From CBDFJH01 sp965198095 (GTDB lineage Bacteria > Latescibacterota > UBA2968 > GCA-2709665), in the NCBI GenBank assembly GCA_965198095.1, contig OZ240239.1, forward strand, positions 2,294,001-2,358,000: 64,000 bases of DNA. Direction: 5' to 3'. Every line of letters begins with the position of its first letter. Position 1 is the stretch's first letter. Of this stretch, positions 24,449 to 34,454 are shown in pieces. The position numbers and the translations under genes were made by a program. The notes below the pieces were generated by a model that was not told the DNA's origin, ran no database searches, and was given only the letters and a program-made list of their open reading frames with translations.

Positions 24449-26600
24449 TTTTGAGTTGGACGTGAGGGATGGGCTCCTGCTCGGGTTTCTCTTCCTTGCG
24501 AGCGGATTCCTTGTGGCGCAGGCCTACTGGCCTTCCCTCAAGAGGAGCGGGTTTGCCCGATGGGCGGTATCGGTACGGTGTCTGGCCTGCCTTTTGCTCA
24601 TCCTTTTGCTGATGGAGCCGGTTCTGGCGTTGCGGTGGCACAAGCTTCGAAGGCCGCTTGTGGCTCTGATGGTGGACAGGAGCGAGAGCATGCGCGTCGA
24701 GGAGGGGGGGAGGAGGCGTTCGGATGTAGTTCTGGAACTGCTCAAAGGAGACGCGCTGAAGGACCTCGAGGCCGAGGCGAGATTGGAGCGCGTGGGATTC
24801 TCGGAAGAGATCGAGCCGTTTTCAAGCGATGAGATCGATTCCCTGTTTTGGGAGGGTCGAGCGACGGACCTCGCGGGAGCGTTGGATCAGGTTCGAGAAA
24901 AGATCGATGGAAAAGGCGCGGTGGCGGCCGTGTTGATTTCGGACGGTGCGCACAATCTGGGAGGACGGCCCGAAAGGGCTGCTCTGGACCTGGGCATTCC
25001 AATCCTGACCGTCGGCATCGGAGACCCGAGGCCTCCGAAGGATCTGGCCCTCTTCTCGGGTGTTGTCGATCCGATTGGATATGTCGGCAGTGAGGTCTCA
25101 GTTCAGATCGGGATCCGATCGAACGGCTTCGACGGACACCCCAGCCTTATCTTTGTGGACGAGGGAGGCCGCCGACTGTCGGCCCATCCGGTGACGCTGG
25201 CCGACGGAGATCAGGTTCTGAATCTGACGTTGCTTCCCAAGCGGGCCGGGAGACACGTCTACCGTGTCTCGGTAGCGGATCAACCGGGTGAAAGGTCAAA
25301 GGCGAACAATACGCTGCTCCTCTCGACCGAGGTGCTCGAAAACCGAAAACGCGTCTTTCTGGCCGGGGGACGCCCGAGTCCGGACTTTGCTTATTTGCGC
25401 CGTCTCCTCGAGGCCGACCCCGATCTGAAGCTGGACGTGGCCGTGACGACGGATTCGGGAGAAAGTCGACGTTCCCTGCGACGAGGTTTGGCCGAGTTGG
25501 GGAATCAAGACCTGATTATCTTGTTCGACTTTCCGGTCTCGATCCTCTCCGAGTCGGCTGAGAAGAAACTGGCCGACTTCGTGCGTTCCGGGGGCGGCCT
25601 GCTGTTCGTGGGCGGGGTGCATTTCCCGAAAGGAGCGGATGCCCTACCGGCTTTGGCCGACGTGCTCCCTCTGGCGTTCTCGACGGTTGGGGATGCCTAC
25701 GGGGCCGGACCCTTCAACGTGCGCGTGGCCGAGACCGCGGTCCGGCATCCGGTGATGCGGATCTCTGACCGGGCTTCGGACATCGCGGCCGAATGGGCCG
25801 ACCTGCCCCCCTTGCTGGCCTTCAATCCGAACGGCGGCGCCAGGCCTGGCGCCATAGTGTTGCTTCAACACCCCGTCGCGCGCGTGGCGGGAGCCAAGAT
25901 GCCTTTGGCGGCAGCGATGCAGGCCGGCCTCGGGAAGTCGATGATGGTCTGCGTTCGTAGCTTTTGGCGATACGGGCTGATGATGTGGGGGGTCGGACAG
26001 AGCGACCGCGTCTCCCGCCGGTTCTGGGGAAACGCGGTCCGCTGGCTGACCACGCCGGAGGGTCGAACGCGCGTACGCGCGATGACCGACAGACAGACTT
26101 ACCGAGGCGGCGAACCGATCACGTTCCACGCGCGCGTGCTGAACGAACTGCGTCTCCCTGAAGATGGGGCGAGGGTCCGGGTCTCGGTGATGGAAGACGG
26201 CGAAGTTCGAGAGGTCGCGCTCGACGGACTGGGCGAGGGGCGGTATCGAGGCGTGTTCAGGGGTCTCTCTCAGGGCGATCATACATTTCGGGTCCGCGCG
26301 GAGAAAGGCGAGGTGAGTCTGGGAGAGGGAACAGGCCGTTTCACGGTCGGGCATTACAGCCTCGAGTATGATGATACGCGGATGAATGCCGAGTTGCTCC
26401 AGGAGATCTCGAGACTGACCGGCGGCCGATTTGTTACGCCTGAAGGACTGTCTGACGCGCTACGGGCGCTGCCGCTCGCTCGCCAGCCGGCGACGCAGCG
26501 GTTCAAGTTTCGACTCTGGGGCGCATCCTGGCCCCTCTTCGTGCTGCTCGGACTGCTTACGCTGGAGTGGTCGGCAAGGCGGCGGCGTGGGATGACTTAG
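24438..26600 (+). CDS. Membrane-anchored VWA-domain protein with glutamine-amidotransferase-like region
   Basis: About 720 residues. Two N-terminal membrane helices (GLLLGFLFLASGFLVAQAYW, then LACLLLILLLMEPVLAL) are followed by a von Willebrand A domain with the metal site in MVDRSESMRVEEG (~residues 75-87) and VLISDGAHNLGG. Then come Ig-like segments, a class I amidotransferase-like fold (LIILFDFPVSILSES, GGGLLFVGGVHFPKGADALP) and a C-terminal membrane helix (SWPLFVLLGLLTLEWS) with an Arg-rich end. This is the architecture of large BatA-like envelope proteins; the function is unknown. The ATG overlaps the tsaD end by 11 bases. Confidence 0.82.
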   Translation: MRFDFELDVRDGLLLGFLFLASGFLVAQAYWPSLKRSGFARWAVSVRCLACLLLILLLMEPVLALRWHKLRRPLVALMVDRSESMRVEEGGRRRSDVVLELLKGDALKDLEAEARLERVGFSEEIEPFSSDEIDSLFWEGRATDLAGALDQVREKIDGKGAVAAVLISDGAHNLGGRPERAALDLGIPILTVGIGDPRPPKDLALFSGVVDPIGYVGSEVSVQIGIRSNGFDGHPSLIFVDEGGRRLSAHPVTLADGDQVLNLTLLPKRAGRHVYRVSVADQPGERSKANNTLLLSTEVLENRKRVFLAGGRPSPDFAYLRRLLEADPDLKLDVAVTTDSGESRRSLRRGLAELGNQDLIILFDFPVSILSESAEKKLADFVRSGGGLLFVGGVHFPKGADALPALADVLPLAFSTVGDAYGAGPFNVRVAETAVRHPVMRISDRASDIAAEWADLPPLLAFNPNGGARPGAIVLLQHPVARVAGAKMPLAAAMQAGLGKSMMVCVRSFWRYGLMMWGVGQSDRVSRRFWGNAVRWLTTPEGRTRVRAMTDRQTYRGGEPITFHARVLNELRLPEDGARVRVSVMEDGEVREVALDGLGEGRYRGVFRGLSQGDHTFRVRAEKGEVSLGEGTGRFTVGHYSLEYDDTRMNAELLQEISRLTGGRFVTPEGLSDALRALPLARQPATQRFKFRLWGASWPLFVLLGLLTLEWSARRRRGMT

Positions 26601-26628
26601 TATACCGCTCAGGCAATATGCATCGCAG

Positions 26629-28392
26629 ATGCGACCGAAAGAGACGAATCCGTGCCTCGGAAGTGAACAGGGCATGCCATCACCAGGACATTCCAAGAAC
26701 GGAGAAGGGGCTCGAGCAGCGGCCCACACGCTCGTCATCTGGCTCATTTGCGTGGCCGTCTCGGGGCCTGTTCAGAGTTCCGCGCAGATCATCATCAGCG
26801 AGGTGATGTTCGACCCGTCGGGAAGTGAATTCTACGACGAGTTTGTCGAGATTCAGAATCTCGGCGGGACGTCCGTGGACCTCCAAGGCTGGCGGGTCGG
26901 GGAGGCCGGGGAGACCGACACGATTGTCGGGCGCGAGGTTGGGACGGTGCTCGATCCGGGTGGCTTTGGACTGATCTTGGACTCGGGCTACTTCGAGCAT
27001 TCATCTACATACGATCCGCTTCCGGAGGACGCATTGATCCTGACGGTGGCCGATGCAACCCTGGGCAAAGGGGGCTTGAGCAACGTCAGGCCCGAAAAGA
27101 TCCTTCTGGTTTCTTCATTGGGCGATACGGTGGCCGCCGTGGCGTATACGCTCGGCAACGCACCGGGGTTTTCGGATGAAAAGATCGATCCGGTGGCAGG
27201 GGACGAGCCGGAGAACTGGACCGATTCACGTTGGGAGGGCGGCACGCCAGGCAAGCCGAACAGCGCGAGTCCGAAGGCGTACGATCTCGCCGTTCTAGGA
27301 GATCTCGAACCCGCTTTGAGCGCGGTGCCTGGAGAGACCCTCCTGTTCACGTTCAGGATCGCCAACAGAGGCAGGCGTGATGCCGGGCCGTTTCGCCTCG
27401 AGGTGTCCGCCCCGCCCGGACCCGGGCTGATTTTCGAGGAGGAGATCGCGTTTCTGGAGGCGGGCGGCGCGATCGCTAAGGCCGTTGAGATAGGAGATCT
27501 CGGGCAGGGCCGTCACGAGGTTTCGGCTGAGGTGATTTTCTCGGATGACCAGGACAGGTCCAACAATCGGTTTTCAAGGGAGGTCGTCGTTGGGGCGTCC
27601 CCGCGACAGGTGGTCGTGAACGAAGTGATGTATTCGCCGGATCCGGATCAGCCCGAGTGGGTCGAGATCTTGAATCGTTCCGGAAGTGCGGTGGACCTCC
27701 TGGGTTGGCAGATTCAGGATCGCCGCCCGGATCCCGTCGACCTCCGGGTCGAGGTCTCAACGAGACTTGCACCCGGCGCGTATGCCGTGATTGCTGAAGA
27801 CGCCGATGAGATGTTAAAGTCGTATCCCGCGCTCGCTGTCGCCCTGCTGGAAGCCGAAAGGTGGCCTCGCTTGAACGACGGGGGAGATGCGGTCGTGATT
27901 CGGGACGCGGCTGGGTCTGTTGTCGACACCACCGTGTATGACGGTGCGGGCGGCTCTCAGGCAAAAGGCCGATCTTTGGAGCGCATCGATCCGGACGGAC
28001 CGAGCAGCGATCCGGAAAACTGGCTCTTCAGCACCGACCTGGACGGCGCAACTCCGGGCCGGCCAAACAGCGTTTCGGCGGACGACCTCTCGAGCGAAGT
28101 GCATCTGTCGGTTTCGCCCAATCCCTTTCGCGACCGCGTTGAGATTGCCTATCGGGTTCCGAGGCGGAGAGCATCCGTCAACCTCTGGGTCTATGACCGC
28201 CTGGGCCGACACGTTCAGACCCTGCTCAATGAGGCGCAGGGGGGTGCCCAGCGCACGGTGGTCTGGGACGGTCTGGGAGAACGCGGGGCAAGACTGAAGC
28301 CGGGCATCTACGTTCTGTATCTCGAAGCCTTGACCCCTGATGGGCAGATTCATCGGACGAGGACCGCAGTGGTGCAGGCGAGGGGCCTCTAG
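26629..28392 (+). CDS. Secreted protein with two lamin-tail domains and a FlgD-like C-terminus
   Basis: After a signal-like segment (TLVIWLICVAVSGPVQSSAQ, ~residues 34-53) the 587-residue protein shows a lamin-tail domain (ISEVMFDPSGSEFYDEFVEI, VDLQGWRVGE), a CARDB-like beta domain (~215-320), a second lamin-tail domain (VVNEVMYSPDPDQPEWVEIL, VDLLGWQIQD) and a C-terminal FlgD/T9SS-type Ig domain (SVSPNPFRDRVEIAYRVPRR, WDGLGERGARLKPGIYVLYL). Such proteins are surface or extracellular. The start is uncertain; ATG 26674 is an alternative that still keeps the signal. Confidence 0.82.
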   Translation: MRPKETNPCLGSEQGMPSPGHSKNGEGARAAAHTLVIWLICVAVSGPVQSSAQIIISEVMFDPSGSEFYDEFVEIQNLGGTSVDLQGWRVGEAGETDTIVGREVGTVLDPGGFGLILDSGYFEHSSTYDPLPEDALILTVADATLGKGGLSNVRPEKILLVSSLGDTVAAVAYTLGNAPGFSDEKIDPVAGDEPENWTDSRWEGGTPGKPNSASPKAYDLAVLGDLEPALSAVPGETLLFTFRIANRGRRDAGPFRLEVSAPPGPGLIFEEEIAFLEAGGAIAKAVEIGDLGQGRHEVSAEVIFSDDQDRSNNRFSREVVVGASPRQVVVNEVMYSPDPDQPEWVEILNRSGSAVDLLGWQIQDRRPDPVDLRVEVSTRLAPGAYAVIAEDADEMLKSYPALAVALLEAERWPRLNDGGDAVVIRDAAGSVVDTTVYDGAGGSQAKGRSLERIDPDGPSSDPENWLFSTDLDGATPGRPNSVSADDLSSEVHLSVSPNPFRDRVEIAYRVPRRRASVNLWVYDRLGRHVQTLLNEAQGGAQRTVVWDGLGERGARLKPGIYVLYLEALTPDGQIHRTRTAVVQARGL

Positions 28393-28564
28393 AGGTACCT
28401 CTCCCGAAATAGGCTGTTGGTGGGATGGAACAGGTCATGGGGTATCCAGGCTTACCCCGAGCTTGCGCATATCCTCAGGACCACGACAGACGGTTTCGTG
28501 AACTCCGAACGGATTCACACACGTCTCCCACGCTCCCCGAGTCGCACGTGTACAGGTGGACGCG

Positions 28565-30886
28565 ATGAAGAACAGATCGAAGCTTGTGCTGAAGAAGAGG
28601 CGACGGCCATCGGACCTCCTGACCCAAATCGTTGGGGTGCTCCTGATGGGGCTGGCGGCGCTGATGGTGATCAGCCTCGTTTCTCAGGCGCCGGAAGACC
28701 CGCCCAATTCAAGCCGTCCTCCGGAGCTGGCGGTCAATCTTGCCGGCTGGGTCGGCGCCCATTTCGCCTATTATATCCTCTTTCTGATCGGGCAGGGTGC
28801 CTATGTCTTGACCCTGCTCGTCTTCCTATGGGGCTGGAACCGGTTCAGGCAAGCTCCGGCGCTTCCTCTCTTGGGAAGGAGCGCCAGCCTGCTGTGCGCG
28901 GTCGTGATCTACTGCGGGGCGACCGGGATTCCGTCCAGAGGAAGTTCCTACGAGGCGTTTCGGCTGGGTGGCTGGCTGGGGGTCACGCTTTCTTCCACGA
29001 TCCTGGTGCCGTATTTGGGAAAGATCGGGGCGTATGTCTGCCTGGGCACAGCGGCGGTTGTGGTGCTCATGCTCGCCACGCAAGTCCGTCTCGGCCGGGT
29101 GCCCGATTACTTGCTTGCCGCGGGCAAGGCGGTTCTGATTTCAGTCGCGCAGGCGGTCGCTCGCCTTGGCGGTTGTCTGTGCAGCGTCTGGGACGGGCTG
29201 ATGCCAAGACGTGGAATGGGGGAAGTCGGCGGGAAAGAAGGGGTTCCAGAGCAAGTGGCCCTCGCGATCGATGAGCCGAAGCCTAGCGATCGAGGCGTGG
29301 ACGAGATCCTTCGGACCGACGTCCCGCCGGGTCCCGGGAGGGAACAGAGCGAAGCCGCTACGGACTTTGGCTCCGAAAACGAGCGACCGGTCAAAAAGGT
29401 CGTGTCGGCCGGTCACGTCGAGGGTGACGGGAGCTACACGGTTCCGGACCTCCGTCTTCTGGATGATCCGTTGATCACGGAGGGCCAGGTGGACCGGGAC
29501 CATCTGATCGAAGCGGGGAGGACGCTCGAGCGCAGCCTGTCCAGCTTCGGCATCGACGGCAAGGTCACTCAGATCAGTCCAGGGCCGGTCATCACCTGCT
29601 TCGAAGTAGAGCCCCCTTCCGGCGTCAAGGTGAACCGGATTGTCAATCTGGCGGATGATCTCGCGCTCGTGATGAAGGCACGAAGCATTCGGATCCAGGC
29701 ACCGATTCCCGGAAAAGCGGTCGTCGGCGTCGAGGTGCCGAATCAGAGGCCTTCCAGGGTCTATCTCAAGGAAGTTTTGAGGTCCAGCGCCTTCAGGGAT
29801 TCGACTTTGGGGTTAGCGCTTGCCCTGGGCAAGACGGCTTCCGGAGCGCCGTTCGTCACCGATCTCACCGCGATGCCCCATCTGCTGATCGCGGGTGCGA
29901 CGGGCAGCGGAAAGTCCGTCTGCATCAATGCACTGATCTCGAGCATCCTGTTTCGACGGACGCCCCGGGAAGTTCGCTTTCTCATGGTCGATCCCAAGAT
30001 GCTGGAGTTGTCGGTCTACGACAATATCGCCCACCTCCTCGCCCCGGTTCTGACCGAGCCAAAGAACGCGTCCGAGGCCCTTAAGTGGGCCGTGACGGAG
30101 ATGGAGATTCGATATCGGATGTTGGCGCGCTACGGGGTTCGGAGCATCGACGATTTCAACCGGAAGCTGGACAGAATCCGGCGTGAAGCAGAGACGGATG
30201 AAGACCGGGCCGAGGTGCCGGAACGACTCGCCTATATTGTCATCGTGATCGACGAATTGGCCGATCTGATGATGACGGCTCCGGCGGATATCGAAGACTC
30301 GCTCGCACGGTTGGCCCAGATGGCCAGGGCCGTGGGCATTCACCTTATCCTGGCCACGCAACGCCCGTCGGTAAACGTGATTACCGGGACGATCAAGGCG
30401 AACTTTCCCTCGCGTATCGCCTTCCGGGTGGCGACCAAGGTCGATTCCCGCACGATTCTGGACGTCAACGGCGCCGAGAAACTGCTTGGCCAGGGGGACA
30501 TGCTCTTTTTGCCTTCTGGAAGACCGGAACCTCTGAGGGTTCACGGGGCCTACATCTCTACGGAGGAAACAGAGCGCCTGGTCGAATCTGTTCAAGAACA
30601 GAATGTGGAGGTAGAGGAGCTCGATTTCGGAAGCCAGATGTCCGATGTGGCCAAACCAGACCCAGGTCGCGACGAACGGTTCGACGAGGCCCTACGCCTG
30701 GTCGTCACGCACCAGCAGGGCTCCGCTTCCCTGCTGCAGCGCCGGATGAAAGTGGGGTATGCTCGGGCCGCGCGTCTCATAGACGAACTCGAGACCGCGG
30801 GCATCGTGGCCGCCAGCGATGGGAGCAGCCGGGCGCGGGAAGTTCTGGTGAGTGAGGAGTATCTGGATGAGATGGAGACCCAATAA
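28565..30886 (+). CDS. ftsK: DNA translocase FtsK/SpoIIIE
   Basis: Septal DNA pump for chromosome segregation. It has four N-terminal membrane helices (LLTQIVGVLLMGLAALMVIS, FAYYILFLIGQGAYVLTLLV and two more to ~residue 185), a short linker, then the motor: GPVITCFEVEPPSGVKVNRI (alpha subdomain), LLIAGATGSGKSVCINALIS (Walker A), YIVIVIDELADLMM (Walker B), LATQRPSVNVITGTIKANFP and a C-terminal winged-helix gamma domain (QGSASLLQRRMKVGYARAAR). 773 aa, with a linker shorter than in E. coli. ATG 28565 is preceded by AGGTGG. Confidence 0.96.
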   Translation: MKNRSKLVLKKRRRPSDLLTQIVGVLLMGLAALMVISLVSQAPEDPPNSSRPPELAVNLAGWVGAHFAYYILFLIGQGAYVLTLLVFLWGWNRFRQAPALPLLGRSASLLCAVVIYCGATGIPSRGSSYEAFRLGGWLGVTLSSTILVPYLGKIGAYVCLGTAAVVVLMLATQVRLGRVPDYLLAAGKAVLISVAQAVARLGGCLCSVWDGLMPRRGMGEVGGKEGVPEQVALAIDEPKPSDRGVDEILRTDVPPGPGREQSEAATDFGSENERPVKKVVSAGHVEGDGSYTVPDLRLLDDPLITEGQVDRDHLIEAGRTLERSLSSFGIDGKVTQISPGPVITCFEVEPPSGVKVNRIVNLADDLALVMKARSIRIQAPIPGKAVVGVEVPNQRPSRVYLKEVLRSSAFRDSTLGLALALGKTASGAPFVTDLTAMPHLLIAGATGSGKSVCINALISSILFRRTPREVRFLMVDPKMLELSVYDNIAHLLAPVLTEPKNASEALKWAVTEMEIRYRMLARYGVRSIDDFNRKLDRIRREAETDEDRAEVPERLAYIVIVIDELADLMMTAPADIEDSLARLAQMARAVGIHLILATQRPSVNVITGTIKANFPSRIAFRVATKVDSRTILDVNGAEKLLGQGDMLFLPSGRPEPLRVHGAYISTEETERLVESVQEQNVEVEELDFGSQMSDVAKPDPGRDERFDEALRLVVTHQQGSASLLQRRMKVGYARAARLIDELETAGIVAASDGSSRAREVLVSEEYLDEMETQ

Positions 30887-30940
30887 ATCGCGGTGTGCGA
30901 TGCCAAACGGGGCATCCGAGTCCCGACGAGAGATGGGCGA

Positions 30941-31627
30941 ATGATGAGGACAACTCGCTTTGTCCTCCTGATGGTTTTAGGAGGGCCTATTTTGACGGGG
31001 ACCGTGTGGGGTCTCGACGGGAAGGAAGTCGTTCACCGGCTCCAGGAACGGTTCAGCAACCTGGAGAGCATCACGGCTCGATTTTCAAAGCGGCATTACT
31101 GGAAGCTGGTCGAACAAACACAGGAGATCAAGGGGCGTCTCTACGTGGATAAGCAGCACCGATTTCGTTTGGAAACCCCTGTGCAGACCGTGGTTACAGA
31201 CGGAAAGACGGTCTGGAACTACGTGCCGGACAACGGACAGGTCATCATCACCAGCTACGAGACCGCGAAGTCCGATCGGAGTTACGAAAAGCTGCTTTTC
31301 GACCTCATCCTGCTGGGGGGACATTCAGACCGGTTCTCGTCCGAATATCTCGGACAGGAACGGGTCGGAAGGAGGCCGTGCCACCTCGTAGAACTCGTTG
31401 CCAAAGAAGAGGATGCATACATATCTCGAGTTCGTCTTTGGGTGGATCGAAGCCTCTGGCTGGTTCGAAAAGTCGAGTATCGGAACGTGAATGACGATAT
31501 CACGAGCCACACGCTGACGGAATTGAAGACGAATAAGGATATCGATGCACGACTGTTCACGTTCGACATCCCCCAAGGGGCAGAAGTCGTCGATCTCAGG
31601 CCCGAGAAAAAGTTGGACGGGCATTGA
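30941..31627 (+). CDS. lolA: Outer-membrane lipoprotein carrier protein LolA
   Basis: Periplasmic chaperone that carries lipoproteins from LolCDE to the outer membrane. It has a signal peptide (MRTTRFVLLMVLGGPILTGT), then VVHRLQERFSNLESITARFS, KGRLYVDKQHRFRLETPVQT (the beta strands of the half-barrel) and VVTDGKTVWNYVPDNGQVII; the Arg expected in the lipid pocket lies near RFRLE. About 228 aa. Two adjacent ATGs (30941, 30944) begin the signal. The gene follows ftsK by 54 bases. Confidence 0.9.
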   Translation: MMRTTRFVLLMVLGGPILTGTVWGLDGKEVVHRLQERFSNLESITARFSKRHYWKLVEQTQEIKGRLYVDKQHRFRLETPVQTVVTDGKTVWNYVPDNGQVIITSYETAKSDRSYEKLLFDLILLGGHSDRFSSEYLGQERVGRRPCHLVELVAKEEDAYISRVRLWVDRSLWLVRKVEYRNVNDDITSHTLTELKTNKDIDARLFTFDIPQGAEVVDLRPEKKLDGH

Positions 31628-31680
31628 GGGAGCAGTCGGACGTGGCTGCCCGGAGCCGTTAACGAAAAGGAGTGCGCAGC

Positions 31681-32818
31681 ATGCCGCGGGAATTCCAAAG
31701 CGCCGAGGTCAGGTCTCGACTGGAAGCGAGCAGGGAGCGTCTCGAAACGCTCGGGAGGCATCTTTGACCTGAAGGCGCGGGCCCTTCGAATCGCAGCGCT
31801 TGAGAAGAAGATGGAGGATCCAGACTTCTGGAACGATCGGGAACGGGCCCGGAAGGTTCTGGAAGAAGTGAAGTTCGAGAAGGCGTGGGTGGCGCGTTGG
31901 ACGGGTCTATCGGAGCGGCTGAATGACCTTCAAGAGCTTCAGATGCTGGCCGAAGAAGAGAATGACCAGGACACGATACGGGAAGTCGGGGATGAGCTCG
32001 GCCGGGTGGACGCCGGCTTGGAAGATTTGGAACTTCGCTACATGCTGGGTCAGAAGGAGGATCGCCTCGACGCCATCTTGACGATTCATCCCGGCGCCGG
32101 GGGAACGGAGTCGGCCGATTGGGCCCGGATTCTGATGCGGATGTACTTTCGGTGGACCGAGCGCCACGGATTCCAGACGGAGGTGCTCGACCTGGTGCCG
32201 GGCGAGACGGCGGGGATACGAAGCGCGACAATCGAAGTCAAGGGCGAGTATGCGTTTGGATACCTGAAGGCAGAGGTCGGCGTGCATCGGCTCGTGCGGA
32301 TCTCGCCGTTCGACTCCAACAGTCGTCGGCATACCTCCTTTGCGTCTGTCTTCGTTTATCCCGAGGCGGTCGGCGATGTCGAAGTGGAGATCAGGCCAGA
32401 GGATATACGTGTCGACACCTACCGTTCTGGCGGGGCAGGAGGGCAGCACGTAAACAAGACCGATTCTGCCGTACGGATCACACATCACGCTACGGGAATC
32501 GTCGTCCAATGCCAGAATGAGCGTTCTCAGCACAAGAACCGAAGCGCGGCGATGAAGATTCTAAAGGCCCGTCTTTACCAGCATTTCAAGGAGAAAGAGG
32601 AGCAGAAGCGCGCCACTCTCGAAAGTGTAAAGAAGAAGATTGAATGGGGGAGTCAGATTCGAAGTTACGTATTCCAACCCTACCAGATGGTGAAAGACCT
32701 CAGAACCGGGGTCGAGACCTCGAACGTGCAGGCCGTTTTGGACGGCGAGATAGACGATTTCATCCAGGCGTTCCTGACGGGGCGTGAAGGGGAAGCCCAT
32801 TCCGGGCAAAGCGCTTGA
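31681..32818 (+). CDS. prfB: Peptide chain release factor 2, with programmed +1 frameshift
   Basis: Releases peptides at UGA and UAA. The first 28 codons (31681-31764) end CAT CTT and are followed by an in-frame TGA at 31765. Moving +1 to GAC (31766) continues HLDLKARALRIAALEKKMED and PDFWND, exactly the RF2 N-terminus. Further landmarks are the SPF anticodon-like tripeptide in VRISPFDSNSRRHTSF and GGQ in SGGAGGQHVNKTDSAVRITH. Total 378 aa after the shift. The start has AAGGAG eight bases upstream. Annotation that begins at ATG 31811 would lose about 44 residues. Confidence 0.96.
31753..31768 (+). other. RF2 autoregulatory frameshift site
   Basis: GGGAGG (31753-31758) acts as an internal Shine-Dalgarno, then CAT, the slippery CTT, and TGA C. 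Spacing matches the E. coli site (AGGGGG-TAT-CTT-TGA-C). Low RF2 slows termination at this UGA and favours the shift, so RF2 controls its own synthesis. Confidence 0.95.
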
Positions 32819-32843
32819 CATCGAAAATCATATTGCTTATAAT
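32815..32843 (+). promoter_or_regulatory. Consensus promoter for lysS overlapping the prfB stop
   Basis: TTGACA (32815-32820), 17 bp, TATAAT (32838-32843): perfect sigma-70 boxes. The -35 box shares bases with the prfB TGA (32816-32818). Transcription should start near 32850, leaving a leader of about 75 nt before GTG 32925. Confidence 0.92.
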
Positions 32844-32924
32844 ACGCACAAATATCTGGAGTCAATAAAAATCAGCAAGTTACGGAAAAAAAAGGGTTCT
32901 TCAAACGCGATAAAAGATGATCAC

Positions 32925-34454
32925 GTGGAGGAGGAGGCGCGGGCCACTCCTGAGGGTCAGCTGATTTCCCAGCGGCTGAGGAAGCTTGAGGAGATTCAGG
33001 ATATGGGCATCACGCCGTATCCTTATCGCTTCGAGAAAACGCATCATTGCAGGGAAATCAGGGAAAATTTCGAAGAGATTCAGGCCGCGGCCTCTGACGT
33101 TGTCGCAGCGGGTCGATTAATCGCCCTTCGCGGTCACGGAAAAGCCGGGTTTGCAGACCTCCGGGATGACGAAGGGCGAATTCAGCTTTATGTCAAATCC
33201 GAGACGGTCGGTGAGGCGGGGTTTCGTCTCTGGAAGCTCCTGGATATTGGTGACCACGTCGGAGTCACCGGAAAGGTATTCCGGACGCGGACGGGCGAAG
33301 TCACCGTGGAGGTTCGTCAGATCGACCTTCTCGCGAAAGCGATTCGGCCGCTTCCCGTTCCCAAGGAAGAGGTTAGGGACGGGGAATCTGTCGTTCACGA
33401 CGCCTTCAGCGACAAGGAACTTCGATACCGCAGGCGCTACCTCGATCTCGCACTGAATCCGGAGGTCAGAGAGGTTTTTCGCGGTCGGAGCGCGATCGTC
33501 TCGGCGATCCGGGACTTCCTGGACGCGAGAGGGTTTCTGGAGCTCGACACCCCCGTTTTGCAGCCTCTTTACGGAGGTGCTTCAGCGCGGCCGTTCTTTA
33601 CGCAGCACAATGCCCTTGACACGCGGCTCTATCTCAGGATTTCGAACGAGCTTTACTTGAAACGCCTGATTGTCGGTGGCTTCGAGCGTGTTTACGAGTT
33701 CAGCAAGGTCTTTCGGAACGAGGGTATCGATCGATCGCACAACCCCGAATTTACGTTGTTGGAGCTTTATCAGGCCTATGCCGATTACAAAGACATCATG
33801 TGTCTCACCGAGGCGCTATTTGCCCACGTTGCTGAGAATGTCGCAGGTTCAACTCAGATCACATATCAAGGGGAGGAAATCGACCTTGCACCGCCCTGGC
33901 GGCGGGTGACGATGCAGGAGGCCATTGCGGCCAACGGGGGTGGGGACATCCGAAAAGCGTCGATCGATGAGCTCAAAAAGGTCTGCGAGGGCATGGGCAT
34001 CCAGTTGGAGGCTGGTGCAAGTTGGGGTCGGATGGTCGACGAGATTTTCGACGCGTGCGTAAAACCCAATCTGGTTCAGCCCACTTTCATTCTGGATTAT
34101 CCTGTCGCGCTTTCTCCGCTGGCCAAGAGACATCGTGACGACCCCGAGCTGACGGAGCGGTTCGAACCCTTCATCTGTGGTTGGGAAGCAGGAAACGCAT
34201 TCTCTGAACTGAACGACCCACTCGATCAGCGAGCGCGATTCGAAGCGCAAGTGGCGCTAAGGGAGCGTGGCGATGAAGAGGCGCACGTTTTGGATGAGGA
34301 CTACATCCGAGCCCTGGAATATGGAATGCCTCCAACGGGGGGACTTGGCGTGGGCATTGATCGACTGGCGATGTTGTTGACAGACTCCCCGTCGATTAGG
34401 GATGTGATCCTTTTCCCCCATATGCGCCCCGAGGAGGCACGGGAAAGGGCCTGA
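32925..34454 (+). CDS. lysS: Lysyl-tRNA synthetase (class II)
   Basis: Charges tRNA-Lys. It contains the OB-fold anticodon-binding domain (AGRLIALRGHGKAGFADLRD), motif 1 (GRSAIVSAIRDFLDARGFLE), motif 2 (FEKTH-side region and VFRNEGIDRSHNPEFTLLEL) and motif 3 (GVGIDRLAMLLTD). The frame is open to 32784, but that would lie upstream of the promoter; GTG 32925 gives MEEEARATPEGQLISQRLRK and 509 aa, normal for LysRS. No strong ribosome-binding site is visible for it. The stop overlaps the lolD start by one base. Confidence 0.94.
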   Translation: MEEEARATPEGQLISQRLRKLEEIQDMGITPYPYRFEKTHHCREIRENFEEIQAAASDVVAAGRLIALRGHGKAGFADLRDDEGRIQLYVKSETVGEAGFRLWKLLDIGDHVGVTGKVFRTRTGEVTVEVRQIDLLAKAIRPLPVPKEEVRDGESVVHDAFSDKELRYRRRYLDLALNPEVREVFRGRSAIVSAIRDFLDARGFLELDTPVLQPLYGGASARPFFTQHNALDTRLYLRISNELYLKRLIVGGFERVYEFSKVFRNEGIDRSHNPEFTLLELYQAYADYKDIMCLTEALFAHVAENVAGSTQITYQGEEIDLAPPWRRVTMQEAIAANGGGDIRKASIDELKKVCEGMGIQLEAGASWGRMVDEIFDACVKPNLVQPTFILDYPVALSPLAKRHRDDPELTERFEPFICGWEAGNAFSELNDPLDQRARFEAQVALRERGDEEAHVLDEDYIRALEYGMPPTGGLGVGIDRLAMLLTDSPSIRDVILFPHMRPEEARERA

